Part shown: piece after piece, positions 17,805 through 27,738 of the stretch
Position numbering within the stretch: the first letter of the stretch is position 1
Layout: each line of letters begins with the position of its first letter
Source of the DNA: Bradyrhizobium sp. B124
Lineage (GTDB): Bacteria; Pseudomonadota; Alphaproteobacteria; Rhizobiales; Xanthobacteraceae
Assembly (NCBI RefSeq): GCF_038967635.1
Contig: NZ_CP152413.1
Location: forward strand, 5,770,001 to 5,834,000
DNA length: 64,000 bases
Direction: 5' to 3'
Program-made: the position numbers and the translations under genes
Notes under the pieces: generated by a model
Seen by the model: the letters and a program-made list of their open reading frames with translations, nothing else
Told to the model about the DNA's origin: nothing
Database searches by the model: none

Positions 17805-18806
17805 ATGGCTGACGCAAAATACGACGTTCTCGGGATCGGCAATGCGATCTTCGACGTGCTGGTGCAGACCGACGAGGCATTCCTTGCCCGTCACGGCATG
17901 ACCAAGGGCTCGATGCAGCTGATCGACGAAGCGCGCGCCACCGCGATCTACAGCGACATGGGCGTGGCGACCGAGATGTCGGGCGGCTCGGCTGCCAACA
18001 CCATCGTCGGCGTCGGCAATCTCGGCGCCCGCGCGGCCTATGTCGGCAAGGTCAAGGACGACCAGATCGGCAAGCTCTACGTCCACGACATCCGCGCCGC
18101 CGGCGTGGCCTTCGACACCGCGCCGGCCAAGGTCGGCCCGGCCACCGGCTGCTCCTACATCCTGGTGACGCCGGATGGCGAGCGCACCATGAACACCTAT
18201 CTCGGCGCCGCGCAGGACCTGACGCCCGATGACATCGATCCGGCCCAGATCGCAGCCGCCGGCATCATCTATCTCGAGGGCTATCTCTGGGATCCGAAGA
18301 ACGCCAAGGACGCCTTCGTGAAAGCGGCCGATATCGCGCATGGCGCGGGCCGCCAGGTCGCGCTGACGCTGTCGGATTCGTTCTGCGTCGATCGCTACCG
18401 CGACGAATTCCTCGCTTTGATGCGGAAGGGCACGGTCGACCTCGTTTTCTCTAACGAGTCCGAGCTGCACTCATTGTACCAGACCTCGGATTTCGACACC
18501 GCGCTGAAGCAGTTCGGCAAGGATACCAAACTCGGCGTCGTCACCCGCAGCGAGAAGGGCTGCGTGGTGATCTCAGGCGATGGCGTCGTATCGGCGCCCG
18601 CCTCTCCGATCGACAAGCTCGTCGACACCACCGGCGCCGGCGATCTGTTCGCGGCCGGCTTCCTGGTCGGTCTCGTGCGCAATGTCGGCCATGAGAACGC
18701 CGGCCGCCTCGGCGCGCTCGCCGCCGCCGAAGTGATCCAGCACATCGGCGCCCGGCCGCTGGTGTCGCTGAAGGATCTGGCGAAGGCGAAGGGGCTGTTG
18801 GTGTAA
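17805..18806 (+). CDS. Adenosine kinase-like PfkB-family kinase
   Basis: A ribokinase-fold sugar/nucleoside kinase of 333 residues. PfkB signature 1 is in GGSAANTIVGVGNLGARAAY, and signature 2 is DTTGAGDLFAAGFL (near 274-287) with catalytic Asp280. ATG at 17805 has a GGGCAGG upstream and begins the homology (YDVLGIGNAIFDVLV); the frame is open further upstream through the repeat. Relatives in Rhizobiales are annotated as adenosine kinase; inosine or other nucleoside substrates are possible. Confidence 0.88.
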   Translation: MADAKYDVLGIGNAIFDVLVQTDEAFLARHGMTKGSMQLIDEARATAIYSDMGVATEMSGGSAANTIVGVGNLGARAAYVGKVKDDQIGKLYVHDIRAAGVAFDTAPAKVGPATGCSYILVTPDGERTMNTYLGAAQDLTPDDIDPAQIAAAGIIYLEGYLWDPKNAKDAFVKAADIAHGAGRQVALTLSDSFCVDRYRDEFLALMRKGTVDLVFSNESELHSLYQTSDFDTALKQFGKDTKLGVVTRSEKGCVVISGDGVVSAPASPIDKLVDTTGAGDLFAAGFLVGLVRNVGHENAGRLGALAAAEVIQHIGARPLVSLKDLAKAKGLLV

Positions 18807-18864
18807 GCGGCTGTCTGCCGGGCTTAACTCGGTCATCTCCGCTCGGACCGAATGCACCGGATCT

Positions 18865-20343
18865 TCATGCCGGGGCAGTGCCGGTCCGCCTGCCTTTGCG
18901 CTCGTGTGGGAAGGTTCTTTGGGCCCGAATTCGGTCCAGCAGAACGATCGCCGGCTCGTCTTGTGGGTCCTGAGGCACCAACTCGCCTTTGAACGCCTTG
19001 GTGAGGATGGAGGCTTCCATTCGATCGAGAAGCACGCGGGCGCGCGCACTTTCCGCTTCAAGGTGATCCGCGTGGGCGAACACGGTACTTAGGCGTTGCA
19101 ATATCTCGGCTTGTTCATCGAATGGCGGAAGTGGAATGCCCAGCGCCTTGAGCTTCGATCCATTAACGTTCGCCTGGCCAACCTGTTGGTTTGCCACACG
19201 TTCGATCCATGATCGCGCGAATGGCGAATTAAGATAAGCGGAGAGCAATTCAGGCAATACGCCGGAAGGTCGAATCCTGATCAGGTAGGAAGCAAACGAC
19301 GTCGGTTTGTCCAGTCTCTTGTAAACAGCTGTTTTGCCCACGAGCTCCAAGCTGTTCGTTCGATTGAACAGCACATCACCTTCATTGAGCAAAAGATCAG
19401 GAAACTCATCATGATCTCTGGGGAGATATTTCAGATCGGTGAGATCAAGTTTTCCCCGCTGAATATTCCCCATCCGTAGAACCGGAACACCGCTCGAGTC
19501 GGACGTTGTCTTGGCCGACGATCCGTACTGGACTTGAGCGACGACCTGATCAATTGAAACCCAGCGCCACGAGGACGGGATATCGAAGCTAGGGCGCCAA
19601 TCGATCTCGGCTGGAGGTTTTCTGCGAAGCGAGCCTGCCTCGATCCGGTAGGCCTGATCCAGTGCGTCGTCCGTAACGATTTTGGAATCGCCCCTCGCCA
19701 TACGCCAATCAGCTGTGAGGGATCCATCGAAAGCTCGGCTTACGGACCGCTTCCGGAGTTGCTTGGTGAGCGCTGGAATGCGATCCAGCTGGCCGCGCGC
19801 ATCGGCGAGGCGAGCTGTTAGTACGTCCAACTTCGCCACAATGCGACGTTGCTCCGCAAGCGGAGGCAACGGGAGAGGTATCTCAGCGAGCGTACGCGAA
19901 GAGAGGTGTTTAACCGTAACTGAACTCGTATTGTCGTTTATCAGCCTTAGATACGGCGGCAATATGTACTCTAAGAATTCCGATGAATAGGCGTCAGGGT
20001 CGGTAGTAATCTTGCAAACGCGCTGATTCAATAATCCGCGATCAGAGTTCCATCGGCGCAAGTTAAAGTCGCCGTCCATTCCCACGAGTAGGTCGCCCTG
20101 CTCGATCCAAAATCCGTCAACGGTCGGTCCGTTGTAGAACGTTTCAGTCATTCCGGTCGTTACGTCGCGAATTCGGATCAGTGCCACACCAGTGGTGTTG
20201 TCAAAATATTTCGATTTCCACGGGTAGCCATTTAAGATAGTCGCAACCTGCCCAAGAGGTATTCGCGCCCAAGAACCGGCCTTAGATAGCGCGGGATCAA
20301 GTGCCTCATTCACGAGCGAGCGTATATCTTCGCCAAAGCTCAT
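18865..20343 (-). CDS. hsdS: Type I restriction-modification specificity subunit
   Basis: 492 residues with two target-recognition domains, roughly residues 20-180 and 245-410. Each ends in the conserved helical spacer wording (IPLPLPPLAEQRRIVAKLDVL; IPLPPFDEQAEILQRL). It determines the DNA sequence recognised by the HsdM and HsdR complexes. The start overlaps the hsdM stop as ATGA. Base composition is visibly less GC-rich than the flanking housekeeping genes, mostly in the recognition domains, which suggests transfer. The recognition site cannot be predicted by eye. Confidence 0.94.
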   Translation of the reverse strand: MSFGEDIRSLVNEALDPALSKAGSWARIPLGQVATILNGYPWKSKYFDNTTGVALIRIRDVTTGMTETFYNGPTVDGFWIEQGDLLVGMDGDFNLRRWNSDRGLLNQRVCKITTDPDAYSSEFLEYILPPYLRLINDNTSSVTVKHLSSRTLAEIPLPLPPLAEQRRIVAKLDVLTARLADARGQLDRIPALTKQLRKRSVSRAFDGSLTADWRMARGDSKIVTDDALDQAYRIEAGSLRRKPPAEIDWRPSFDIPSSWRWVSIDQVVAQVQYGSSAKTTSDSSGVPVLRMGNIQRGKLDLTDLKYLPRDHDEFPDLLLNEGDVLFNRTNSLELVGKTAVYKRLDKPTSFASYLIRIRPSGVLPELLSAYLNSPFARSWIERVANQQVGQANVNGSKLKALGIPLPPFDEQAEILQRLSTVFAHADHLEAESARARVLLDRMEASILTKAFKGELVPQDPQDEPAIVLLDRIRAQRTFPHERKGRRTGTAPA

Positions 20344-21815
20344 GATGCAGTCTCTTCAAGTTGGACATCTTCTGCGCCTAGATCTTCAACAATCGCACGA
20401 ACTTCCACCAGCGCAGATAGGAGATGTCCTTCGATTGCGGCAGCGATCTCTTCTGGAGCTTCAAGGCTGTCCTCGACATCGTCGCCTAGGTCCTTCAACC
20501 AAGTGATGTCGAGATTATCGTCGCGAGCGGCGATTTCCTCTCGAGTGAATCGGCGAAAACGACCAGTTTCACCTTCGTCTTTTCGCCTCGCCCGGCCGAA
20601 CGGGTCACTGCCAAAAGCACGGATAAAACCCTCAAAGTCAGTCTGCTTCAGCGGATTAGTCTTGCCATACGCGGGCGCATTGGTGCGCATGTCGTAGATC
20701 CAGACCGCTTTTGTGGCATCCTTGGTCGGAGCTTCTTCATCGGCTCGGGCGAAGTACAGGACGTTGGTCTTCACCCCCTGGGCATAAAAAATACCCGTCG
20801 GCAGCCTCAAGATGGTGTGCAGGTCGCACCAGTTCATCAGCCGTTGGCGCAACTGCTTTCCGCGCCCGTCATCGAACAACACGTTGTCAGGCACGACGAC
20901 CGCGGCGCGGCCGCCCAGCTTGAGCGCGCGAATGCAGTGCTCGACGAATGGCAGTTGGTAGGACGACACTCGGTCGGTGATGGTCAGGTCGTCGCGGGTC
21001 GGCGGCCCGCCGGCCGGGCCGAATGGCGGATTGGTGAGGATCAGATCAGCATCCTTGAACTTGGACTGCGCGCCGCTCGGCGAAAGCGTGTCGGCAAGAT
21101 CAAGGTGATCCGGGTCGATCTTGTGCAGATGCAGGTTCATCAACAGCAGGCGGAACGTGTCCTGCACGTTCTCCAGGCCACGCAATGCCAATTGAAGTTG
21201 GAATGTTTGCTGCTTGGGTGAAAGCTCGAAATAGTCATCGGTCGCCGCACGCATGGCGCGGTCGGCCGCGATCAGGAATCCACCGGTGCCGGCGGCCGGA
21301 TCCTGGATCACTTCCCCTGGCTTCGGCTGCATCAGGCGAACCATGACCTCGATCAGCACGCGGGGAGTAAAATACTGGCCGGCGCCGCGCTTGGTCTCCT
21401 CGGCCATCTTCTGCAACAGGCCTTCGTAGGTGTCGCCGAAGGCATCGCGTTCCTCACTGAACCAGTGCAGGCCGTCGATGGCGTCGATCAGCTTGCGCAG
21501 GTTGGCTGGCTCGCGGACGATCGTGGCGGCGTTCTGGAAGATGGCGACCACCGAGCGATCGGCGATCTTGGTGCCGTCGCCGAGGTCGATCAGCGCCTGG
21601 CGATAGCGTTGCAGCACCTCGGTCTCGCTGGCCGACTTGAGCGCGCCCCAGCGATACTGTTCCGGAATGCGGCTCTCATCCTTCTGCTCCGAGGCCATTT
21701 TCAGGAACAGCAGGTACGTCAGTTCGGTGACGTATTGCTGGTAGGTGACGCCATCCTTGCGCAGTAATGCGCAGAGCCGCCACAGGCGATTGACGAGATC
21801 GATTGATGGATTCAT
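20340..21815 (-). CDS. hsdM: Type I restriction-modification N6-adenine methyltransferase subunit
   Basis: 491 residues. An N-terminal HsdM_N helical region is followed by the N6-methyltransferase domain. SAM motif I is IQDPAAGTGGFLIAA (near 169-183), and the catalytic motif IV is NPPFGPAGG (near 260). It methylates adenine in the target set by HsdS and protects host DNA. It lies 12 bp downstream of hsdR and overlaps hsdS by 4 nt, giving the order hsdR-hsdM-hsdS in one operon. Confidence 0.95.
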   Translation of the reverse strand: MNPSIDLVNRLWRLCALLRKDGVTYQQYVTELTYLLFLKMASEQKDESRIPEQYRWGALKSASETEVLQRYRQALIDLGDGTKIADRSVVAIFQNAATIVREPANLRKLIDAIDGLHWFSEERDAFGDTYEGLLQKMAEETKRGAGQYFTPRVLIEVMVRLMQPKPGEVIQDPAAGTGGFLIAADRAMRAATDDYFELSPKQQTFQLQLALRGLENVQDTFRLLLMNLHLHKIDPDHLDLADTLSPSGAQSKFKDADLILTNPPFGPAGGPPTRDDLTITDRVSSYQLPFVEHCIRALKLGGRAAVVVPDNVLFDDGRGKQLRQRLMNWCDLHTILRLPTGIFYAQGVKTNVLYFARADEEAPTKDATKAVWIYDMRTNAPAYGKTNPLKQTDFEGFIRAFGSDPFGRARRKDEGETGRFRRFTREEIAARDDNLDITWLKDLGDDVEDSLEAPEEIAAAIEGHLLSALVEVRAIVEDLGAEDVQLEETAS

Positions 21816-21827
21816 TGATTCTCTGGC

Positions 21828-24800
21828 CTATGCAGCGGGATGATCCCAGATCGCGGAATTGAGGTCCTTCAGCACGTCACCTAATCCATGATCGAACTCG
21901 CGGTCCACCATTTCGAAGCCGCCAGCCTGTGCAAACAGGGGGTCGGCAAGGATTTCAGGATCGCCCACGGGCTGTTCCCTCAGGGCGCGACCGATACGAT
22001 TGAGCCATTGCCGTTGCTTGGCAGTCCAGTTTCTGCTGGCAATAATCTGTTGCACGCCGTTCTCGACCCGCGTCGCATATGGCACCAGCGGATCGCCGAT
22101 CGCCGCCTGGCGCACGAAACCAATGATATGGGCCGCGATGTCGGCATTGCGGGCACGGCCGTACGCCTGCCGCAAGTTGGCCTCCGAGAATCCGTTCTCG
22201 TCGAGCAGGACGGCAAGCGCCTTCAGTTCCTTGCGGGTCAGTTCGCGTGGCCGCTGGGTCGCTGCGATCAGTGCCGGCGCCGCGTTCATGTTGGCGCGCA
22301 CGAAGGTCTCAAAGCTCTCGATGTAGTCGCCCGGGCTGGCATTGCCGCCGTAGTCGTCCTCGACGCCGACCAGCTCGTCTTCATGTTCCGAAATATAAAC
22401 GCCATCGCCCTTTCGGGCCGGATTGGCGGCATCAAGGATCGACGCCAGCAACGGATGTTGTTCAAACAGGGCGAGCGTCTCCGCAGGTGGCGCAGCCTTG
22501 AGCTTGTCCGCAAGGTCTGCCAGCGGGCCGAGTACAGTCTCCAGCGCCTCGCGCCGGGTGCTGTCGATATGCTTGATGCGCTGGCGCAGCTTGACGACGA
22601 TCTGGTCGCGGACCAAGGCGCGATCTTCATCCGTTGACGCGCGTTGGAGGTCGCCCACGAGCGTGGCGAACGACAGGGCCGGGTCGACCACCACGGGCCG
22701 CATGTCGGTGACGTCCTGAAGATTGGCGTAGATGTCGACCGCGTCGAAGATGCGGAAAAATTCCTTCCCGATCTCATCGCAGCGGCGCGTGGCGCGGCCG
22801 ATCATCTGGTCATAGAGGATGCGGCTGTTGACCCGGCGGACGAAGACGAGGTTGGCGATCGCCGGCACGTCAATACCGGTGGTGAGCAGGTCGACCGTCA
22901 CAATATATTTCGGGCGTGGATCGTTCTTGAAGGCTTTGATCCGATCGAGCGGCTTGTCGACCGACCCGGTGATCTTCTCGACCAGGTCATGCGGCTGCGG
23001 GCCATATTCCTCGATCAGTGCCGCGCGCAGTTCCTCCACCAGAATGTCGGCATGGTCGTCGCGCGCGGCGAACAGCAGCGTCTTGCCGCGCTCCGTCGGG
23101 GGGCATTCCCGTGCGACGGCGTCAGCTACGGCGCGATTGAAGGCGCGGGTGTAGACTTTCTTGTTGAACTCGGCGACTTCGAAATCGACCTGATCTTCCA
23201 GGTTGAACAGGTCGACCTGGCCGGTGCGCGGGTCAATGATATTGACCTCTTCTCCCTGCTCGAAACTGATGCCGGTCTGGCTCAGCGCCGTTGTGATGCG
23301 ACGCGGCGGCCGGTGATCAATCAGATAGCCATCGATGACCGCCTGCCTGTAGCCGTAGCGGAACACGGGGGCGCCAAAGATTTCTCGGGTGTGCAACGCC
23401 GGGGTTGCGGTCAATGCGATCTGCGTTGCGTCGAAATAGTCGAGCACCCGCCGGTAGGCCGACAGGTAGTCGTCGAGGTTGCGAAAGCCGAGATCATCCT
23501 CACGCAATTCGGCATCCAGCGTGTAGCCGCGGTGTGCCTCGTCAACGATGATGAGATCATAGGTTCCGGGCGTCGGCCGGCTTGTGTCCGGATCATCGAA
23601 GATGCGCCGGATCATGGCCTGGACGGTAGCCACCTGGACCCGATCGGTCGCCTCCGGAAACTTGCGCGCGAGGTCGGCGACAGGGAATACCTGATCGAAC
23701 TTCAGGAAGCCTGCGGTATCCGTTGTGCTCATCGCATCGAGGGTTTGGCGGCCGAGCGCGTTGCGGTCAACGAGAAACAGGATTCTACGGAACCGCTTGC
23801 GACGAAGTAGCTCGTACATCAGCGCGATGGCCAAGCGGGTCTTGCCGGTGCCTGTCGCCATCGCGAGGAGGATATGCCTCTGGCCAGCCGAGATCGCCGT
23901 TTCCACGGCGGAGATGGCTTCATCCTGATATGGCCGCAAGCCAGTGACGCCCAGTTCGCGGTCGGCAATCTCGCGCAGCTCGCCGGTCTCCTGATCGAGC
24001 CGCTCCGACAGGTCGCGTGGCGAAAACCACTCGGAAAGCGCGCGAGGCTCTCCGCCAGCAGGTCGCGCATCCCAAAACCAGATACCGGACTTGGTCGCGA
24101 GTTGCTTCACGTAGGGGCGACCGTTGGTCACAAACATGAACGGCACGCGGAATTGGTCGAGACCCTGAATCCATGGGCCACCAACGCTGGTTTCGTCGGG
24201 CGTGAGCTTGATGTCTCGCGCGTAGCGTTTTGCCTGCCCGAGCCGGCCGGGGACGTCCTTGACGCCGCGCTTGGCCTCGATCACACCGACACAGCGCTCC
24301 TCGATGAAGAGAGCATAGTCCACGGGACCGCTCTCGGTTGGCCATTCCGAGATTGCGATCGATTGTCCGGGCTGCGGCCTTGTCCCGGCCGAATAGCGGA
24401 GTTTGGCGCTATCGACATCCCATCCGGCCGCGCGAAGCTGATCGTCGATCAGGATGCGGGTTGTCGCTTCATCCAGTTCGACCTTCTCTGCCTGCTTGTT
24501 GGCAAGCTGGGTCAGCAGATCAAGTTGCAGCGGCGGGGTGGCTTCGGCGGTGGCTTGGGCCTTCTTGAGAGCCGCTTCGGTCTTCCGAAGACCGGCGTCC
24601 GTCTCGGCCGCGTATTTCTCCCAGAATTCGCGTTCTTTCTGATGAGCTTCAGCGGTTGATAACGCCTCAAGACGAGCGGTCTCGGACTCCTGATAAGCCA
24701 AAAGTGCCTTGGCCTCATTGTCCGAGCTGACGCGCGCCTGCTTGCGAAGCTCCTCGATGTCCGCTTTCAGCGCTTTGGTTGCGTCGACGGGTGCGGCCGG

Positions 24801-25211
24801 CGGCACGAAGGGCCCCGGCTTGAAGCCAGGAGATCCGCCATAGCTTTGGTGGAACCAAATCGCGGCTGCGCGTGCAATCTTGAGCGCGGAGAATGCCTCG
24901 GCCGTTGTACCAGCGTTCTCGTGGACCGCTGCATTGCCCAAACGCTTGATATGAAAGAAAAGGTCTGCGATCTCGCGTGGGAGGATCGACCTGACTTTCA
25001 AGCTGCGCAACACTTCATCGAATGTCGCGGAGCTTGTCGGCAAAAGCCCATGACGAGCTGCCACGTCCTTTGCGATGAACTCGGCAAGTTGTCGCAGCTT
25101 GATCAGGGTCGACGGCGCATCGTCGAAAAAATACCGTTCGGCAAGGGCACCCAAGCGCGCAAGACGCTCATCCTGCGCGGCAAGAAAGGTAAAATTGCTA
25201 GAGACCCCCAT
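21828..25211 (-). CDS. hsdR: Type I restriction enzyme motor/nuclease subunit (EcoEI-like)
   Basis: 1127 residues. An N-terminal DUF4145-like helical domain and a coiled coil (residues about 145-225) come first. A PD-(D/E)xK nuclease follows (VDYALFIEERCVG, then IEAKRG near 309). The SF2 translocase has Walker A MATGTGKTRLA (near 450), DEAH (near 555) and motif VI QMIGRATR (near 802). The C-terminal region matches the EcoEI R-type tail. It translocates and cuts unmethylated foreign DNA together with HsdM and HsdS. All key residues seem present, so the system looks intact. Confidence 0.94.
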   Translation of the reverse strand: MGVSSNFTFLAAQDERLARLGALAERYFFDDAPSTLIKLRQLAEFIAKDVAARHGLLPTSSATFDEVLRSLKVRSILPREIADLFFHIKRLGNAAVHENAGTTAEAFSALKIARAAAIWFHQSYGGSPGFKPGPFVPPAAPVDATKALKADIEELRKQARVSSDNEAKALLAYQESETARLEALSTAEAHQKEREFWEKYAAETDAGLRKTEAALKKAQATAEATPPLQLDLLTQLANKQAEKVELDEATTRILIDDQLRAAGWDVDSAKLRYSAGTRPQPGQSIAISEWPTESGPVDYALFIEERCVGVIEAKRGVKDVPGRLGQAKRYARDIKLTPDETSVGGPWIQGLDQFRVPFMFVTNGRPYVKQLATKSGIWFWDARPAGGEPRALSEWFSPRDLSERLDQETGELREIADRELGVTGLRPYQDEAISAVETAISAGQRHILLAMATGTGKTRLAIALMYELLRRKRFRRILFLVDRNALGRQTLDAMSTTDTAGFLKFDQVFPVADLARKFPEATDRVQVATVQAMIRRIFDDPDTSRPTPGTYDLIIVDEAHRGYTLDAELREDDLGFRNLDDYLSAYRRVLDYFDATQIALTATPALHTREIFGAPVFRYGYRQAVIDGYLIDHRPPRRITTALSQTGISFEQGEEVNIIDPRTGQVDLFNLEDQVDFEVAEFNKKVYTRAFNRAVADAVARECPPTERGKTLLFAARDDHADILVEELRAALIEEYGPQPHDLVEKITGSVDKPLDRIKAFKNDPRPKYIVTVDLLTTGIDVPAIANLVFVRRVNSRILYDQMIGRATRRCDEIGKEFFRIFDAVDIYANLQDVTDMRPVVVDPALSFATLVGDLQRASTDEDRALVRDQIVVKLRQRIKHIDSTRREALETVLGPLADLADKLKAAPPAETLALFEQHPLLASILDAANPARKGDGVYISEHEDELVGVEDDYGGNASPGDYIESFETFVRANMNAAPALIAATQRPRELTRKELKALAVLLDENGFSEANLRQAYGRARNADIAAHIIGFVRQAAIGDPLVPYATRVENGVQQIIASRNWTAKQRQWLNRIGRALREQPVGDPEILADPLFAQAGGFEMVDREFDHGLGDVLKDLNSAIWDHPAA

Positions 25212-25666
25212 GTCCGCAAAACTATACGGTCTGCCAGCAAGCTCAAGCGGTGGTTGCGTCGCAGTGGGTTGGCACTTCTGCTAATCTTACTCCATTCTGG
25301 CGAATTTTTCTCAGAAGAATCCTATGATATTTCAAGGCGTTACCTTCCGATCGTGCGTCTCGGCGCCCGTGGCGGCGATTCTGCCAGACGAGCCCGATCG
25401 TGACAACGCGGAAACGTCGGTTGTAAGAGTCCGCGCGTGCCATACGCGGCGGCCTGGGGCGAAGAAGCGATTTCGGGATAATCGAATAATGCCGCTGAGT
25501 TGCCCGACATGTCAAGTCGTCGTGTCGAACGCCGGCAGCCGCCGGCTACTGCGCATGGGGTTGTTTTCGATATTTTGACCGTGTGCCCCTGCGGAGGCGG
25601 CCCCTCACCCCGCCTTCGCCCGAAGGCGGGCTTCGGCGGACAAGAGGGCGGGGCGAGGGAGGAGAG
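25212..25666. other. Intergenic region upstream of hsdR; no gene seen
   Basis: About 455 bp separate hsdR from the acyl-CoA synthetase gene. The half next to hsdR is less GC-rich and should hold its promoter, with a TATAGT-like hexamer near 25225 on the minus strand, but no convincing -35 was found. At 25595-25660 a GC-rich inverted repeat (CCTCACCCCGCC and GGCGGGGCGAGG) follows the acyl-CoA synthetase stop and may act as its terminator. Short frames here lack homology or ribosome sites. Confidence 0.5.
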
Positions 25667-27367
25667 TTACGCCGTCTTTGCCGCCTTCAGCCCGAGTCGC
25701 TGCTCGACCGCGTCGCGCATCACGAATTTCTGGATCTTCCCGGTCACCGTCATCGGGAATTCGTCGACGAATTCGATATAGCGCGGGATCTTGTTGTGGG
25801 CGATCTGGCCCTGGCAGAAGGCGCGGACTTCGTCGGCGGTCAGCGTCTCGCCTTGGCGGACCCTGACCCAGGCGCACAGCTCCTCGCCATAGCGCGCGTC
25901 GGCGACGCCGAAGATCTGCACGTCCTGGATCTTGGGATGGCGATAGAGGAATTCCTCGATTTCCCGCGGATAGAGATTTTCGCCGCCGCGGATCACCAGG
26001 TCCTTGATGCGGCCGACGATGTTGCAATAGCCCTCGTCGTCGATCACGGCGAGATCGCCGGTGTGCATCCAGCCATTGGCGTCGAGCACCTCGCCTGTCT
26101 TTTCCTTCTCGTCCCAATAGCCTGACATCACGCTGTAGCCGCGGGTGCAGAGCTCGCCGCGTTCGCCGCGCGGCACCACCTTGCCGTCGAGGTCGACGAC
26201 CTTGACCTCGACATGCGGATGGATGCGGCCGACAGTCGAGACGCGGCGCTCCAGCGGATCGTCGGTCGCGCTCTGAAAACTCACCGGGCTGGTTTCGGTC
26301 ATGCCGTAGGCGATCGTCACCTCGCGCATGTTCATCTCGGTGTTGACGCGCTTCATCACCTCGATCGGGCAGGGCGCGCCGGCCATGATGCCGGTGCGCA
26401 GCGACGACAGATCGAAGCGCTTGAACTCGGGATGGTCGAGCTCGGCGATGAACATGGTCGGCACGCCGTACAGCGTCGTGCACTTCTCCTGCGCGACGGT
26501 CGCAAGCGTCGCCAGCGGATCAAAACCTTCGCCGGGATACACCATGGTGGTGCCGAGCGTGACCGATGCGAGGTTGCCCATCACCATGCCGAAGCAGTGA
26601 TAGAGCGGCACCGGAATGCAGATGCGGTCCTGTTCGGTCAGGCGCATGGCGCGGCCGGTGAAGTAGCCGTTGTTGAGGATGTTGTGATGCGTCAGCGTCA
26701 CGCCCTTCGGGGAGCCGGTGGTGCCGCTGGTGAACTGGATGTTGACGGGATCGTCGAACTGCAGGCTTGCGCCGAGCGCCGCAAGCTGCTCGCGATGGCG
26801 CTCTCCGCCCATCCGCGCGACCGCATCGAACGGAATTGTGCCCGGCGCCGCCGGTCCGCCGATCTGGATCACGGCGCGCAGTTGCGGCAGCCGCGCCGCG
26901 CGCAGATGGCCGGGCTCCGAGCTCGCAAGCTCGGGCAGCAGCGTGTTCAGCATCTCCATATAGGCCGAGGTCTTGAACGCGGTCGCGGTCACGATCGCGG
27001 CGCAGCCAACCTTGCCGAGCGCGAATTCGAGCTCGCTCAGCCGGTAGGCCGGATTGATGGTGACGAGGATCAGGCCGGCCTTCGCGGCGGCGAATTGCGT
27101 CAGCGTCCATTCCGGCCGGTTCAGCGACCAGATGCCGATCCGCTCGCCGCGCTGCAGCCCGAGTGCGAGGAAGCCGGCCGCCAGGGCCTCGACGTGACAG
27201 GCGAATTCGTTCCAGGTCCAGCGCACGTTGTGGCTGGGCGAGACCAGCGCCTCGCGATCGCCCCAGCGCGCGCGTGCGCGGTCGAGGCTGCGGCCGATGG
27301 TTTCACCGAGCAGCGGCGTATCGGAAATGCCGCAGACATAGCTGTCTGCCTTGGGTGTGGGTGCCAA
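25667..27367 (-). CDS. AMP-binding acyl-CoA synthetase (ACSF2-like)
   Basis: An ANL-superfamily ligase that activates a carboxylic acid to an acyl-adenylate and then to the CoA thioester. In 566 residues the P-loop [18 protein letters not shown] (near 215), [35 protein letters not shown] and the C-terminal lysine segment [10 protein letters not shown] are all present. It starts at a TTG directly behind a strong AGGAGGAGG, so the start is credible. Wording fits medium-chain fatty-acyl-CoA synthetases of the ACSF2 type; chain length is unproven. No beta-oxidation gene is adjacent. Confidence 0.9.
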   Translation of the reverse strand: MAPTPKADSYVCGISDTPLLGETIGRSLDRARARWGDREALVSPSHNVRWTWNEFACHVEALAAGFLALGLQRGERIGIWSLNRPEWTLTQFAAAKAGLILVTINPAYRLSELEFALGKVGCAAIVTATAFKTSAYMEMLNTLLPELASSEPGHLRAARLPQLRAVIQIGGPAAPGTIPFDAVARMGGERHREQLAALGASLQFDDPVNIQFTSGTTGSPKGVTLTHHNILNNGYFTGRAMRLTEQDRICIPVPLYHCFGMVMGNLASVTLGTTMVYPGEGFDPLATLATVAQEKCTTLYGVPTMFIAELDHPEFKRFDLSSLRTGIMAGAPCPIEVMKRVNTEMNMREVTIAYGMTETSPVSFQSATDDPLERRVSTVGRIHPHVEVKVVDLDGKVVPRGERGELCTRGYSVMSGYWDEKEKTGEVLDANGWMHTGDLAVIDDEGYCNIVGRIKDLVIRGGENLYPREIEEFLYRHPKIQDVQIFGVADARYGEELCAWVRVRQGETLTADEVRAFCQGQIAHNKIPRYIEFVDEFPMTVTGKIQKFVMRDAVEQRLGLKAAKTA

Positions 27368-27449
27368 GATCGTCCTCCTCCTGGTCGTGTTTGTGTCGTC
27401 ACGCTTTTTTGCGCGATCTTAGTCGTTTGGCGCCGACAGGACAGGCCCG

Positions 27450-27720
27450 ACCTATGGCGGGTATGAAAAATCCCTCCCCGTGAGGGGGAGGGATGAAGCG
27501 CCGAAATGGAACAGCAGTCTCCGCTTCACCTCGCCCCGCTTGCGGGGAGAGGCATAGGCCGCCTTCGGCGGCCGTCATTAAGAACGCCGGAGCTAAGCTC
27601 CGGCTATGCCGCATCGTTAGATGCGTTCCGGGTGAGGGGGTACAGGCCTTACAGCGATCACAACTCGCGGAAGCAGCCCCTCACCGCAACCCTCTCCCCG
27701 TAAGAACGGGGAGAGGGAGT
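27450..27720. repeat. Cluster of short GC-rich hairpins between acyl-CoA synthetase and hydrolase genes
   Basis: The 371-bp gap 27368-27738 has no gene. It holds several palindromes: TCCCTCCCCGTGAGGGGGAGGGA near 27470 (shown here only as a site), CGCCCCGCTTGCGGGGAGAGG near 27534, GCCGCCTTCGGCGGCC near 27560, a GGAGCTAAGCTCC pair near 27590, and CTCTCCCCGTAAGAACGGGGAGAG near 27691. Similar C/T-rich hairpins recur at 44460-44596. They may end transcription on either side. Confidence 0.55.
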
Positions 27721-27738
27721 CGATCGTGCTGGCGTCCC

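Noticed and set aside
18865..25211. A novel defence island around the restriction genes
   Set aside because: The neighbours on both sides are metabolic genes, and the three subunits have ordinary type I layout. No further defence-type gene was seen.
27464..27716. A possible CRISPR array in the repeated C/T-rich hairpins
   Set aside because: The units differ in length and spacing and are palindromic without regular spacers; no cas gene is in the window.
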